From positions 62,001-126,000 of the forward strand of contig NZ_CAIT01000005.1 in the NCBI RefSeq assembly GCF_000296815.2: a stretch of 64,000 bases of DNA, given 5' to 3'. Below are positions 50,982-61,000 of the stretch, piece after piece. How positions within the stretch are numbered: position 1 is the first letter of the stretch; each line of letters opens with the position of its first letter. Position numbers and translations under genes: made by a program. The DNA comes from Fibrisoma limi BUZ 3. Lineage in GTDB: Bacteria > Bacteroidota > Bacteroidia > Cytophagales > Spirosomataceae. The notes beneath the pieces were generated by a model. That model was not told where the DNA came from. It worked only from the letters and a program-made list of their open reading frames with translations, and did no database searches.

Positions 50982-52250
50982 ATGAACAAGCTCCTAGTTA
51001 CGCTGCTTCTTTTGCTGACCGTTCGCCTGGCCTACGCTCAGAAAATTGTCAATAACTATGACGAGGCCAACGTAGGTACATTTGCCCTGCCCGATCCGCT
51101 GGCTTTGCCGGGTGGTGGCCGAATCACTACCGCCAAACAGTGGGAAATGCAACGGGCCAGCTGGTTAAGGACATTTCAGGAAACGATGTATGGCTATACG
51201 CCCGACAAAAAATTAACCCTACGATTTCAGGTCGTTGAGACGAAGCATGATGCACTGAACGGGCAAGCCATTCGCAAGCGGATCAATATCTACGTGACCG
51301 AGTATCCGACTCTGTTACCCATCGAACTGGTTCTATACGTACCCAAGGCGGCCAAAAAACCGGTTCCTGTTTTTGTCTCCCTGAATTTTGTGGGCAATCA
51401 CGGCATTACGGCTGAAAAAGACATTCCCCTGTCGGAGCGGTGGATGCGAAATAGCCCGGATACAATGAGTACCCCTGCCGTCGTGAAAAACAAAGCCAAC
51501 GAGTGGGCAAGGGGTGTACAAACCCGCCGTTGGCCGCTGGAAGCTATTTTGGAGAGGGGGTACGCTGTCGCCACGGCCTATTACGGCGATATCGAACCCG
51601 ACCACCGGGACGGGTGGAAGATAGGCATCCGGTCTATGCTGGGCGACACGGCCAAAGCGAACAACTGGGGGGCTATTGGGGCCTGGGCTTGGGGCCTGAG
51701 CCGGATGCTCGATTATCTGGAAACCGACAAGCTGGTCGATGCGAAGAAAGCGATTTCGCTGGGCCATTCCCGATTGGGCAAAGCCGCTTTATGGGCGGGT
51801 GTTCAGGATACCCGGTTCGCCATGACCATTTCCAACGATTCCGGTGAAGGCGGGGCAACCCTGACCCGTCGCAACTTCGGGGAGAACGTGTTTGACATCC
51901 ATAAGAACAATTCGTTTTGGTACTGCAAAAACTACTTTACGTATCTGGGGCATCCCAATGATTTACCTATGGATCAGCATATTTTGCTGGCATTAGTTGC
52001 GCCCCGGCCTTTGTACATCGCCAGTGCTTCCCAGGATTTGTTTGCCGACCCGAAAGGGGAGTTTTTGAGTGCTCTGAACGCCGAACCGGTCTATAAACTG
52101 TATGGGAAAGCGGGCCTGGGCACTACGGTTTGGCCCAGGCCCGGCATGGCGATAGGCAACACGATCGGCTATCACCTCCGTGACGGCATACACGACATCC
52201 TACTTTACGACTGGGAGCGTTTCATGAACTTTGCCGATAAGAACTTGTAA
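50982..52250 (+). CDS. CE15-like glucuronoyl esterase, secreted
   Basis: 422 residues with signal peptide to residue 19 (ending LAYAQ). The alpha/beta hydrolase core has the nucleophile motif GHSRLGKAALWAG at about 257-269, a relative of the GCSRxGKGA motif of carbohydrate esterase family 15, followed by ISNDSGEGGATLTRR, and the C-terminal His in RDGIHDILLYDW. CE15 enzymes cut ester links between lignin and glucuronoxylan. The next gene downstream is a glycosidase pseudogene, so the pair may be part of a reduced carbohydrate-degradation locus. Confidence 0.85.
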   Translation: MNKLLVTLLLLLTVRLAYAQKIVNNYDEANVGTFALPDPLALPGGGRITTAKQWEMQRASWLRTFQETMYGYTPDKKLTLRFQVVETKHDALNGQAIRKRINIYVTEYPTLLPIELVLYVPKAAKKPVPVFVSLNFVGNHGITAEKDIPLSERWMRNSPDTMSTPAVVKNKANEWARGVQTRRWPLEAILERGYAVATAYYGDIEPDHRDGWKIGIRSMLGDTAKANNWGAIGAWAWGLSRMLDYLETDKLVDAKKAISLGHSRLGKAALWAGVQDTRFAMTISNDSGEGGATLTRRNFGENVFDIHKNNSFWYCKNYFTYLGHPNDLPMDQHILLALVAPRPLYIASASQDLFADPKGEFLSALNAEPVYKLYGKAGLGTTVWPRPGMAIGNTIGYHLRDGIHDILLYDWERFMNFADKNL

Positions 52251-52287
52251 AACCCTATGCTCGTGTCTCTGCGTCTGACACTTTTGG

Positions 52288-52625
52288 TTGATTTTACATG
52301 TGCTGACCGCCCTACGTGCGGCCCACGGCCAGAACCCGGCTGGCGCGCCCAAAGCAGAGCCGAAAAAGGGTGTGTATGTCAACATGCACTACAACCAGCC
52401 GCTCCGACCGCAGGTGCATTACCCCACCCTCCGGGCAAATCGCCGACCCCACCGGCCTGATTCGCTACAAGGGCAAGTACCACCTGTTTTATATGTTCGA
52501 CGAATGGTCTCGTCCCTGTAGGAACAATAAAAACTGGGGCCAATCCATCAGCGACGACGGCATTAACTGGGAACAGCTCCCCCACATTACCAACCCGGTC
52601 ATCGACAACCCACCCAGCAGTGTCA
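52288..52625 (+). pseudogene. Remnant of a GH32-type glycoside hydrolase
   Basis: Recognisable N-terminal motifs are split over two frames. Frame one reads KKGVYVNMHYNQPLRPQVHY; frame two continues PPSGQIADPTGLIRYKGKYH and WGQSISDDGINWEQLPHI. This is the GH32 (levanase/invertase) opening, but the catalytic NDPNG is changed to ADPTG, the frame is broken near 52424 and the sequence ends after about 110 residues, far short of a 450-500 residue enzyme. A dead gene or a deletion scar. 52626-52888 shows no gene I can support. Confidence 0.75.
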
Positions 52626-52888
52626 ACCTCCTATCAGGATTAATTTTGAGTATCAATCATCGAGTCCAAAACTGACAACCTTTTTTCAGGATCGGACAAA
52701 CGGTCAACGCTTTTCAGGACGGGTCATCCCAAAGTGGCTGGTTTGTAAACAAGTGATTCTCCAAGCAGAATGTATTGCCGAAAAGTAGACTTAACTCTAC
52801 TCGTTGAAATGTAGAGATGGTCAGGCTTAATACCCTATCGGTTAGATATTTACATCCGACCGCACTATAGGCTCATATGCATTCGGAT

Positions 52889-53638
52889 TTACCGAATATC
52901 ATCGTACCATCGTTTCAGCTTATCCGGCGGGTAACCGATGCCCCATAGAAACCCAATCGCCAGGAAAATACCGTTCGCTTTCCAGAACCCCCATTTAGCC
53001 ACGCGCCGATCCGACGATTCCACGACGCGGTTTACCTGCCGGATGCGACCAAAGCGTACCAGTTTCAGCAGCAGGTCGGCTTCTTCCATGATCGGCATAT
53101 TATCGGTATAGCCACCCACGGCCAAAAACTGCTCCCGTCGGCAGAAAATCACCTGATCACCAAACAGGAGCCGGGCACCTTTGAAAAAGAACAGATGCGG
53201 CCGGAACAGCATGGGGGCATAGTAGGTCTTGATGTAATTGTGAAACGACGTCAGCCAGCGCGTTTTAGTTGGTCCGCGCATAACCGAAATAAAACCACCG
53301 GCGGCAATCCTGGGGTCGTTGAGGGTCCGTTTGATCACTGAAAGTGCGTCGTCGGGTAGGGACGTATCGGCGTGCAGGAAACACAGAATGTCGCCCCGGG
53401 CTTGTCTGGCGGCATGGTTCATCTGACACGACCGCCCTACCTGTGGGCAGGCCACGACCCGCAGCCGGGGATAGTCCTGCTGAGCGGCTTTCGCCAGCCG
53501 AACGGTCTGGTCGGTACTCCCGGCATCAGCCACCAGCACTTCGAGCGGTTCGGGACACAGGCGCCGGAGCAGGCGAAGTGTTCGCGGCAGGTCACGCTCT
53601 TCGTTCAGCGTAGGGATGATGATGGAGACGTTGAGCAT
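52889..53638 (-). CDS. Family 2 glycosyltransferase (TIGR04283-like)
   Basis: 249 residues. Opens with VSIIIPTLNEERDLPRTLR, followed by DAGSTDQTV, and FLHADTSLPDDA with the DxD-type metal site (HADT). The sequence AGGFISVMRG and a C-terminal membrane-associating segment (FWKANGIFLAIGFLWGIGY) fit the TIGR04283 subgroup. Transfers a sugar from a nucleotide donor; acceptor unknown. No partner gene in the immediate surroundings. Confidence 0.87.
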   Translation of the reverse strand: MLNVSIIIPTLNEERDLPRTLRLLRRLCPEPLEVLVADAGSTDQTVRLAKAAQQDYPRLRVVACPQVGRSCQMNHAARQARGDILCFLHADTSLPDDALSVIKRTLNDPRIAAGGFISVMRGPTKTRWLTSFHNYIKTYYAPMLFRPHLFFFKGARLLFGDQVIFCRREQFLAVGGYTDNMPIMEEADLLLKLVRFGRIRQVNRVVESSDRRVAKWGFWKANGIFLAIGFLWGIGYPPDKLKRWYDDIR

Positions 53639-53745
53639 ACAGAGTCCAAACCAATTTAGGGCGGGTCGGTTTACGTATCGATGGATGATACTAGCAGCCG
53701 GTCGCTAGTTTAGTCATTCTTTTCGTACAAATTTTCCTCTATACG

Positions 53746-55305
53746 GTGTTTCGATTCCTTCCGAATGTGCTGCTGAAGCAGCTTTATACGCGCCAAAGCC
53801 TGCGTAACACCAGCGTTGGTTTTACCTTCTCGCTCAAGAACCGCCTGGCCGATGCCCGGTTTACGGGCCTGCAACGGGCTCTGATTGACGGACATGAATA
53901 CCCTGCCGACATCTTTACAATTGAACCTGATGGTGCAGAACCCGTAGCCGTAAGTGCCATTTCAGCTTCACAGCCACTGGACTTTCCGCTTCGGCGGTCG
54001 GTGCGGGTGCGGGCAAATGCCGACCACCTGACGCCCGGGCTGCATACACTGGAAATTACGTTGCATACCCAACCGTTCGGTACCATCACGCTGCGGGTCG
54101 AGGATGAACTACAAACGGAAGCAGCAACCCAGGGCCGCTCTGCCGGTGTTCCCCGCGACCCGGTCAATGACTACAGTCCCGAAGCGATCGACCAGCGCCG
54201 ACAGTTTGTAGGCCAGTTTGCAGGGGTTGATCTTCAGCACGTAACTCGTCAGTCGTTCGATCCCGCTCTGGTAACGGGCAATTGCGAACAGTTTATCGGG
54301 GTGGCACAGGTGCCGATCGGCGTAGCCGGACCGCTGCGGGTCAACGGGGAACATGCGCAGGGGGAATTCCTGATTCCTATGGCCACCACCGAAGGAACAC
54401 TGGTGGCCAGCTATAACCGGGGCATGAAGTTGATCAACCTCAGCGGTGGCGTTACGTGTACCGTGCAGGACGACGGGATGCAGCGGGCACCGGTGTTCCA
54501 GTTTGCAGATGCCCGACAAGCCCGTCAGTTTGTGCAGTGGGTCAACGAGCACCAGCCAGAACTGGCAGCCGAAGCCGAATCGACCTCGCGGTTCGCTAAA
54601 CTACGGTACATTGATAGCTACCTGAACGGCCGGCTGGCGTTCCTGCGCTTTGGCTATTCGACCGGCGACGCGGCCGGGCAGAATATGGTCAGTAAGGCGA
54701 CGCTGGCGGCCTGTAATTACATCCTGCAGCAGGTTGAGGGTATTGACCATTTTTTTCTGGAATCGAACCTGGCAACGGACAAGAAGCCGTCGCAGGTAAA
54801 CGTACTGAGGAGCCGGGGCAAACGCGTAACGGCAGAGGTGCGCATTCCCCGCGATCTGCTGATCCGGGAGCTACAAGTCGAACCTGAGCAGCTCCACCGA
54901 CACGCCCGCATCGGCGACGTAGGGGCGCGGCTGGCGGGGACCAACAACAACGGCCTGCATTCAGTCAACGGTTTAGCGGCTCTGTTTATCGCGACGGGGC
55001 AGGATGTGGCCTGCCTGGCCGAATCTTCGGCGGCCATTACGTATTCGGAGATTACGCCCGAAGGTGATCTGTACGGTTCGGTTACGTTGCCGTCGCTGGT
55101 TATCGGCACGGTGGGGGGCGGCACCGCCCTACCAACGCAGCGGGAATGTCTGGAGCTGATGGGTTGCTTCGGTCCCGGCCAGGTGAACAAACTGGCCGAA
55201 ATCATGGCTGGGGTCGTAGCCGCGGGAGAACTGTCGCTCGCTGCGGCTATCTCGTCGCTCGACTGGGTGTCAAGCCACGAAAGCAGCCGATTTGCGGGGA
55301 AGTAA
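53746..55305 (+). CDS. Hydroxymethylglutaryl-CoA reductase with an N-terminal beta domain
   Basis: 519 residues. The catalytic part starts at about 140 with CoA/HMG-binding GNCEQFIGVAQVPIGVAGPL, MATTEGTLVASYNRG (catalytic Glu), STGDAAGQNMVSKAT (DAMGMN-like), GTVGGGTALPTQ, and the late His in WVSSHESSRF. It reduces HMG-CoA to mevalonate. Residues 1-130 form an additional beta-rich domain (TSVGFTFSLKNRLADARFTG, DFPLRRSVRVRANADH) of unknown role, not in classical enzymes. The start codon could also be slightly upstream. The isoprenoid pathway is only implied; no other mevalonate gene lies in the window. Confidence 0.93.
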   Translation: MFRFLPNVLLKQLYTRQSLRNTSVGFTFSLKNRLADARFTGLQRALIDGHEYPADIFTIEPDGAEPVAVSAISASQPLDFPLRRSVRVRANADHLTPGLHTLEITLHTQPFGTITLRVEDELQTEAATQGRSAGVPRDPVNDYSPEAIDQRRQFVGQFAGVDLQHVTRQSFDPALVTGNCEQFIGVAQVPIGVAGPLRVNGEHAQGEFLIPMATTEGTLVASYNRGMKLINLSGGVTCTVQDDGMQRAPVFQFADARQARQFVQWVNEHQPELAAEAESTSRFAKLRYIDSYLNGRLAFLRFGYSTGDAAGQNMVSKATLAACNYILQQVEGIDHFFLESNLATDKKPSQVNVLRSRGKRVTAEVRIPRDLLIRELQVEPEQLHRHARIGDVGARLAGTNNNGLHSVNGLAALFIATGQDVACLAESSAAITYSEITPEGDLYGSVTLPSLVIGTVGGGTALPTQRECLELMGCFGPGQVNKLAEIMAGVVAAGELSLAAAISSLDWVSSHESSRFAGK

Positions 55306-55367
55306 CGGGTCGATATGGGCTCATGCGCCCGTAGTGAACAAACGAGCTGAAAGTCTCCAATGTGCTT

Positions 55368-55413
55368 TTTCTGTCATCCCGGCGGCCCGGTCCTGACGTC
55401 GGGATGACAGAAA
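55368..55413. terminator. Hairpin after HMG-CoA reductase gene with REP-like loop
   Basis: Outer stem TTTCTGTCATCCCG (55368-55381) pairs with CGGGATGACAGAAA (55400-55413). The loop carries GGCGGCCCGG, the reverse complement of the GC-rich unit core in the IS110 remnant (13-mer CCGGGCCGCCGGG shared). The plus strand ends in few T, so it may act as a weak terminator or as a structured repeat. Confidence 0.6.
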
Positions 55414-55431
55414 TTTGAAACTCAGCCATCA

Positions 55432-55872
55432 TCAGAACCAGCCCGCGCCGGGAATACGGAACGGCCAGGGAATCAGAGCCAGAATAAGCAGCAGCCCGAG
55501 ACCATACCAGATGGCGACAAACCGCTGCTTGGTAGTGGGGTCGGTGGCGCGTTTCGACCGCGAGTAGCCGACCGTGATGAGGGCGATGGCCACCAGCATA
55601 CCCGTGATGTGCTCAACGGTGTAGAAGCGGTATACCTTATCGCTCAGCAACGCACCGTCGAACTGCACTTTAGGACTGACGAAATACAGAATCAGCCCCA
55701 GCACCAGTTGAATATGGACGGAAATAAGGGTAAACAGGTATAGCTTACGGTTACCGTCCGTGTAGCCGGAGCGACCCTGCCAGCGTTGAAACGCGACCAC
55801 AACGGCTGCAAGTAATAAAATAAGGGCTATCCAGCGAAGCCCCGAGTGAGCATGAACAAGTCCAGGATACAT
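55432..55872 (-). CDS. Four-helix membrane protein, cytochrome-b-like outline
   Basis: 146 residues from ATG 55872 (MYPGLVHAHSGLRWIA); the longer frame to 56034 crosses the promoter region. Four membrane helices. Histidines sit at helix positions compatible with haem or metal ligation: LVHAHSGLRW in the first segment, ISVHIQLVLGLILYF in the second and YTVEHITGMLVAIALI in the third. The family appears in Bacteroidota without a known role. A 14-bp palindrome lies upstream. Confidence 0.72.
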   Translation of the reverse strand: MYPGLVHAHSGLRWIALILLLAAVVVAFQRWQGRSGYTDGNRKLYLFTLISVHIQLVLGLILYFVSPKVQFDGALLSDKVYRFYTVEHITGMLVAIALITVGYSRSKRATDPTTKQRFVAIWYGLGLLLILALIPWPFRIPGAGWF

Positions 55873-55886
55873 AATCTGAAGAAGTA

Positions 55887-55900
55887 GGTAAACGTTTACC
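55887..55900. promoter_or_regulatory. Candidate LacI-type operator between divergent genes
   Basis: GGTAAACGTTTACC is a perfect palindrome of the shape bound by LacI/GalR-family regulators (AAACGTTT core). It lies 15 bp upstream of the minus-strand membrane protein start and 56 bp before the DUF4286 gene start. No LacI-type gene is in the window. Confidence 0.45.
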
Positions 55901-55956
55901 AGGCAAAGAAAAAGACAAAATGTCAACTTTCGGTTGAAAAGAGTTGTTCGTGCTCT

Positions 55957-56259
55957 ATGATTCTTTACAATGTTACCGTCAACATCGATGCAACCCTGGA
56001 GCAGGACTGGCTCCGGTGGATGAAAGCTGAACACATTCCCGCCGTCATGGCTACGGGGTTACCCGTCAGCAGCAAGGTGCTCCGATTACTTACCGAACTC
56101 GATAACGGCGGGGTGACCTATACCGTCCAGTATTTCTTCAATACGCTGGAGGACTACGAAATCTACCAGAACGATTTTTCTCAGGCCCATCAGCGGCAAC
56201 ACCACGACCGCTACCGGGACCGTTACGTATCGTTCCGGACATTACTGGAAGATGCCTGA
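55957..56259 (+). CDS. DUF4286 family protein
   Basis: 100 residues, an alpha-beta (ferredoxin-like) fold seen in MILYNVTVNIDATLEQDWLRW, KAEHIPAVMATG and VTYTVQYFFNTLEDYEIYQ. Small cytoplasmic protein common in Bacteroidota; function unknown. No operon partner; a convergent-spaced sigma factor gene follows after 90 bp. Confidence 0.88.
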   Translation: MILYNVTVNIDATLEQDWLRWMKAEHIPAVMATGLPVSSKVLRLLTELDNGGVTYTVQYFFNTLEDYEIYQNDFSQAHQRQHHDRYRDRYVSFRTLLEDA

Positions 56260-56348
56260 TCTTTCTGGCTTGGGCGAGACAAACTGATTATTTTTAATGT
56301 TTGCCACTATTTGAGGAAAATATTGAAGAATAATCAGAAATTGCCTGA

Positions 56349-56909
56349 GTGAAAGCAACTTCGGAGCAACTACAGCATTGGCTCGACCGCATTGCCCGGC
56401 ACGATGATCGCCGGGCATTTCGGATGCTGTTTGACGTGTTCTATCCGCAGTTGCTCCGGTTGGCTGTATACTACCTCAAAGTGCGCGAAACGGCTGAAGA
56501 GATCGTGCAGGATGTATTCGTTAAAATCTGGCAAATTCGGCAGACGTTACCTGCGGTCGGTAATTTTCGCTCCTATCTCTTCTCCACTACCCGTAACCAT
56601 TGCCTGAATCAGTTGCAGAAAAAAGGCAGCCCGGTCCTGATGAGTTTCCACGACGTACCGATTGATGGCCTGGCCGGTCCCGATCAAACCCCCGACGAAG
56701 CCGTCGAATTTCAGGAAACCCAGTCGAAAGTACAGACGGCGATCAACAACCTTCCTCCGCAGTGCCGTCTTGTTTTTCAATTTGTAAAGGAGCAAGGTCT
56801 GTCATACAAAGAAACGGCCGAACTGCTGCAAATCTCCCCCCGAACGGTAGAAACTCAGATCGGTATTGCCCTCAAAAAACTGGCTGCTGCTCTGGGTGAC
56901 TCTCATTGA
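56349..56909 (+). CDS. ECF RNA polymerase sigma factor, Bacteroides-expansion (FecI-like) type
   Basis: 186 residues, start GTG 56349. Region 2 has DDRRAFRMLFDVFYPQLLRL and EEIVQDVFVKIWQ; region 4 has NLPPQCRLVFQFVKEQGLSYKETAELLQISPRTVE. Works with the FecR-like anti-sigma factor encoded 105 bp downstream, and senses substrate through the SusC-like transporter by direct contact with its N-terminal domain, as known for FecI/FecR/FecA systems. It likely switches on the susC-susD operon that follows. Confidence 0.93.
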   Translation: MKATSEQLQHWLDRIARHDDRRAFRMLFDVFYPQLLRLAVYYLKVRETAEEIVQDVFVKIWQIRQTLPAVGNFRSYLFSTTRNHCLNQLQKKGSPVLMSFHDVPIDGLAGPDQTPDEAVEFQETQSKVQTAINNLPPQCRLVFQFVKEQGLSYKETAELLQISPRTVETQIGIALKKLAAALGDSH

Positions 56910-57014
56910 TTAATGCCTGACGGGTTCTTGCCTTAAAATTTTCAAAATTTTTCTTGAATCGTTTACGGGTTGTTGAGGCCAAACACTGTCTTAGCAGATG
57001 AAACCATGTGAACG

Positions 57015-58064
57015 ATGAACGAATCGATTGATTGGGAACTACTCGGCAGGATTTTCGCGAACGAAGCGACCGAAGATGAACGGCGGGCGTTCAACGAGTG
57101 GCTGAAGGCTAACCCCGAATCGCAGCCGCTGGTCGATGCGCTACGGCAACACTGGCAGGCTTCGCCCCCCACGGAATCATCGCTGGCAACGTCGGTGGCG
57201 TTCAACCAGGTCTGGGGCCGTATTGAAGCCGAAGAGGAGACAGGTACGGCTGTCCGCCGGATTGGGCAGCGTTCGTGGCTGGGTTGGGTCGCGGCTGCAT
57301 CCGTTGTACTCGTCGGGCTGGTCATCGGCTGGAACGTCTACCAGAGCCGAAGTGTTGAGCCGACGCTGGTACAGCAGGCTAACCCCAAAGGTACCCGCTC
57401 GAAAATTCACCTGGCCGACGGCAGTACCGTATGGCTCAACGCCGACAGTCGGCTGAACTATCCAAAGACGTTTACGGGCGCATTGCGTGAGGTATCGCTG
57501 GAGGGAGAAGCTTTCTTTCAGGTGGCGCATAATCCGAAACAGCCGTTTGTGGTGCGGCTGAAAACCGGGTCGGTACGCGTACTGGGAACGTCGTTCAACA
57601 TCCGGGCGTATCCGGGCGACAGTATCGTTGAAACGTCGGTCGTAACGGGTAAGGTGGCGTTTATTCCGAAGCAGCCGGCCAGAAAACGCGCCGACTTGCG
57701 GGCTGAACAGACGATACAGCCCGTATCTGATACGTTGTTCCTGACGCCGAACCTGAAAGCTGTTCAGTCGCTGACATCGCGACAAGTTATGACGCAGTCG
57801 ACGGTGGCGGCTAACCAGATCGCCTGGACAGAGTCCAAGCTTGTCTTCCGCAATACTCCACTGGGCGAAGTGGCCAAAACACTGGAGCGCTGGTACGGCA
57901 CACCGGTTTCCCTCGAACATGAATCGCTCCGCCAATGCCCGCTGACGGGTACGTTTCAGAACCAGAGCCTGAAAGAGGTCATGAATCTGATTGCCATGAC
58001 CAAGCGGTTCGATTACGAACTGACTGAATCCCGGCTTACCATCAAGGGACCGGGCTGCGAATAG
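57015..58064 (+). CDS. FecR-family anti-sigma factor with C-terminal DUF4974/secretin-like domain
   Basis: 349 residues. A short cytoplasmic N-terminal part (NEATEDERRAFNEWLKAN) contacts the sigma factor. A membrane helix lies at about 95-112 (AAASVVLVGLVIGWNVY). FecR domain about 125-235 contains GTRSKIHLADGSTVWLNADS. The C-terminal STN-like domain (about 275-349) includes VFRNTPLGEVAKTLERWYG and CPLTGTFQNQSLKEVM. It lies between the sigma factor and SusC-like gene, 33 bp from the latter, and transmits the transporter signal to the sigma factor. Confidence 0.93.
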   Translation: MNESIDWELLGRIFANEATEDERRAFNEWLKANPESQPLVDALRQHWQASPPTESSLATSVAFNQVWGRIEAEEETGTAVRRIGQRSWLGWVAAASVVLVGLVIGWNVYQSRSVEPTLVQQANPKGTRSKIHLADGSTVWLNADSRLNYPKTFTGALREVSLEGEAFFQVAHNPKQPFVVRLKTGSVRVLGTSFNIRAYPGDSIVETSVVTGKVAFIPKQPARKRADLRAEQTIQPVSDTLFLTPNLKAVQSLTSRQVMTQSTVAANQIAWTESKLVFRNTPLGEVAKTLERWYGTPVSLEHESLRQCPLTGTFQNQSLKEVMNLIAMTKRFDYELTESRLTIKGPGCE

Positions 58065-58097
58065 AATAAATCCCAACCGAGTTTAACCCTACTATCT

Positions 58098-61000
58098 ATG
58101 AATCGAATCACTACTGGTTGGCTGTTGGTCGGCATGCTAAGTAGCGGCCCCTTTCTTGGGGCGCAGGATGTAGCCAGTACTATTAAAGTGCTCCCGGCCG
58201 GGCGGCTGGGCGACAATACGTTCGTTACGTTGTCGGCAGAGGGACGAACGCTGGACTCTATCCTGCGCGATATTGAGCAGCAAACCGCCCATACGTTTGT
58301 GTACAGCGACGACCGGTTCCGGCACCTGAAACCGTCGGTGCAGGTCGTTCGTCAGCCGCTGATGCAGGTACTGGCCGAGTTGTTTACGCCCCTTCAGGTA
58401 ACGTACCGGATTGTTGGTAAACAGATTATTTTATCGAACCAGGACCGCGTACTGACCGGCCAGGTGGTTGATAGCGAGAGTGGCGAAACGTTGCCGGGCG
58501 TTAACATCACCGTCAAAGGAACCAACCGCGGGGTGTCGTCCGATGCGCAGGGAAACTACCGCATTACGTTGCCTAACGGGAGTACTACGTTGGTTTTCAG
58601 TTACGTGGGGTACGTATCGCAGGAGGTGACCGTCGGCAATGAAAACACCCTCACCATCAAACTGGTGGCCGACGTGCGGGGGCTGGATGAGGTGCAGATA
58701 GTGGCCTTTGGCGAACAGCGGAAACGCGACCTGACCGGCTCAATCGCTTCCATCAAATCCGATGCAATCCGGACCAATACGGCCGCCAGTCCCGATGTAG
58801 CCCTCCAGGGTCGGGCAGCGGGTGTGCAGATTACGCAGGCCGGTGGGACGCCGGGTGGGGCCGTGCGGATCAACGTGCGGGGCGTCGCGTCCATTAATTC
58901 CAATTCCCAGCCGTTGATTGTGATTGATGGCGTACCGGTGCTGACGTCGGCGTATGGTGCGGGCGGAATCGCCATGAATCCGCTGGCCGAAATCAATCCG
59001 AACGATATTGAGAGCCTGGAAGTGCTCAAAGATGCGTCGGCGTCGGTGCTATACGGGTCGCGGGCGGCCAACGGCGTTATTCTGATTACGACCAAAAAGG
59101 GTAAAAGCGGTAAACCGAGCTTCGACGTAAGCTATGAGGAAGGCGTTACGAGCGCGACCAATCGGGTCAAGTTTTTGACTAATCCGTCTGATTACTTCGC
59201 CGTGCTGAAGCGGGCTGCGGCTCAGAACCGGCTGGCGGGATTGGCACCAGTGCCTTCAAATCTGGTAAACCTACTGCCCACAGGGATTCTAAGTGGCTCG
59301 GATGCAAACATTAATAGTCGGTTTTTAGCGGATTCAGCAACGCTTTATAACACATCTACCGACTGGCTTTCGGAAACGCTTCGGCAAGGGTCGTACCGGG
59401 TGGCCAATCTGGGAATCAGTGCGGGAACGAACAAGCTATCGGTTTACGCCAGCGGGTCGTACCGGCGGGACAACGGCATCGTTATTGGGCAGTCGCTCGA
59501 ACGGCTGAGTGGTCGGGTTAATCTGACGTACCGGCCGATCCGACAGGTGCAGATCGGCGTCAATGGGTCAATCAATGGACTGGAAACGCAAACCATTCCG
59601 CTGGGTAACTCATTTCGGTATGCCCTGACGACGGCCCTGCCCGTTTATCCGGTACAACTGGCCGACGGTACGTATTTCAACGGCATTAACTACGGTAGTA
59701 ATCAGATCAACATCGGGTCGAATCCCGTGTTTTACCGGAATAATTACAGCAACGTTGTCAACACGACCCGCAGCATCAATACGGCCTTCCTGCAAGTGGA
59801 GCCGCTGCCGGGGCTGGTGTTACGTACCGAGTGGGGATACGACTTCCAGAAAAGCACCAACGATGTGCTGCAAACACCGGCGGTATTTCCGGCGGGGGTT
59901 AATGGCCAGGAGCGAAACGGAAACGGCAGGGCCGAAAACCGGGATGCTACCAACAACACCTGGAACACGAACAATACGCTGACCTACACCCGGAAACTGT
60001 TCCGGTACCACAGCCTGAAGATTCTCCTTGGCAACAGCGTGCAGAGCCAGAGCGGTAAGTCCAATACGTTCATTACCGAAAACGTGCCCGAAGGCGCACG
60101 GGGCGGCAGCGATACGGCGCGGGTTGTCCAGACCGACGATAGCCCGGCGTTTCGGTTTGTATCATTCTTTGGGCGATTGAACTACGCCATTCAGGACAAA
60201 TACCTGTTCGAAGCCAGTTTTCGGACCGATGGCTCGTCGCGGTTCGGTCCGGGTCGGCGGTTTGCGTCATTCCCGGGCGTATCTGTGGGGTGGGTGCTGA
60301 GCGATGAACCGTTCCTGCGCGACCGCCTGAAAGCCGTTTCGCTGCTCAAACTCCGGGCGTCGTATGGCTCAACCGGTAATGCTGAAATCGGCAACTTTTC
60401 GTGGCAGAAGACCTTCACTTACGTTGGCTACAACGCAGCCATTTACGGTGGCATTCAGGGCGGGCAGTTTACGAATCCGGGCAACCAGGACCTGAGCTGG
60501 GAAACTACCCGCCAGTTTAACGCGGGGCTTGACTTTGGGTTGCTGAACAACCGCATCCAGGGTTCGTTCGATTTCTATAACAAAATATCCGACGGCCTGC
60601 TGCTGGAATACAGCCTTGGCCCACTCTATGGCACCATTAACAACACCATGACGCTGAACCTGGGCTCGGTACGTAACCGGGGGCTGGAGTTCAGCGTCAG
60701 TTCGCAGAACATCGTCCGGCCGCGTTTTCGCTGGACGACCGACTTCAACATCGCCCGCAACAAAAACGAGGTGCTGAGTACGTACACGGCGTCGTTTTTG
60801 AACTATCCGTATCAATTCATCAGCGGGCCGAGTATTGCGGCTGTGGGTTATCCGCTGGGGACGTACTACATGCCCACGTTCGCCGGTTTCGATCCGGCAA
60901 CGGGCAACGAACTGTTTTACGAACGCGACCGGACGGCATTTACCGTTACGGGACAAACCGTACGCACGGGTAATCTGTGGGATGGGACAATTAATAATCA

